The position numbers and the translations under genes were made by a program. Under the pieces are notes generated by a model, which searched no databases, had not been told where the DNA came from, and worked only from the letters and a program-made list of their open reading frames with translations. From positions 1 through 6,792 of the forward strand of contig JAEWDG010000275.1 in NCBI GenBank assembly GCA_023390215.1: DNA of 6,792 nucleotides. Direction: 5' to 3'. Positions 6,728-6,792 of this stretch are shown piece after piece; the stretch's first letter is position 1; each line of letters begins with the position of its first letter. Source of the DNA: Bacteroidota bacterium (GTDB lineage Bacteria > Bacteroidota > Bacteroidia > Chitinophagales > Chitinophagaceae).

Positions 6728-6792
6728 TACCGGAGAGCAGACTTGAACTGCCGACCTTCGGGTTATGAATCCGATGCTCTAACCAGCTGAGC
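6728..6792 (-). tRNA. tRNA-Met(CAT), elongator type, 5' end cut by window edge
   Basis: The minus strand gives positions 10 onward: D-arm GCTC/GAGC with AGCTGGTTA loop, anticodon arm TCGGA-TTCATAA-CCCGA with anticodon CAT, variable loop AGGTC, T-arm GGCAG-TTCAAGT-CTGCT, acceptor strand CTCCGGT and discriminator A at 6728. Only the first nine bases are missing; CCA is not encoded. C11:G24 in the D-stem is the elongator pattern rather than the initiator one. The anticodon stem has an A31-C39 mismatch above two G:C pairs. A CAT anticodon could also be tRNA-Ile2 after lysidine modification, but this sequence looks more like Met. An intrinsic terminator follows. Confidence 0.93.

Noticed and set aside
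1..6792. CRISPR array, insertion sequence or integration scar
   Set aside because: No regularly spaced direct repeats, no transposase or integrase reading frame, and no duplicate of the visible tRNA 3' end were seen.

Overview
The window looks like a Bacteroidota chromosome segment, most likely Chitinophagaceae or a relative (inference). Three things point there. The proteins are typical of that phylum: a Wza-type lipoprotein with a short CTSP/VVYFN mature start, a GumC/Wzc-type tyrosine autokinase, and an OmpA-like protein with thrombospondin type 3 repeats. Promoter-like sites match the Bacteroidota sigma consensus TAnnTTTG. Shine-Dalgarno sequences are mostly absent.

Layout: (1) 1-3926, minus strand, is one tight polysaccharide export and assembly operon read right to left: outer-membrane export lipoprotein (wza-like), then a co-polymerase/BY-kinase (wzc-like), then a NeuB-family sialic-acid-type synthase that starts at a TTG 2 nt past the kinase stop and runs off the left edge. 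(2) 3927-4299 is a divergent intergenic region. It holds a candidate operon promoter with a leader of about 160 nt and, on the other side, a perfect inverted repeat next to the ompA-like gene. (3) 4300-5703, plus strand, is an OmpA-like outer-membrane protein with an N-terminal beta-barrel, Ca-binding type repeats and a divergent, Cys-rich OmpA C-terminal domain. (4) 5721-5748 is a symmetrical terminator hairpin shared by two convergent genes. (5) 5756-6592, minus strand, is a GT32-type (DXD) glycosyltransferase with its own TAnnTTTG promoter. (6) 6701-6792, minus strand, is a tRNA-Met(CAT), cut by the right edge, followed by an intrinsic terminator.

How the genes fit together: the wza/wzc pair would form the trans-envelope export machine for a capsule or exopolysaccharide. 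The kinase controls chain length and export through cycles of phosphorylation on its C-terminal tyrosine tail. The NeuB-like enzyme would supply a nonulosonic-acid-type sugar for the polymer, so further sugar and glycosyltransferase genes are expected left of the window. The GT32 enzyme could add a sugar to the same or another glycan but is transcribed separately. I see no clearly new multi-gene system. The points most worth a second look are the 13-tyrosine Gly-Tyr tail of the kinase, the variant active-site end of the NeuB-like protein, the altered peptidoglycan-binding site of the OmpA-like protein, and the structured leader and operator-like palindrome in the divergent region.
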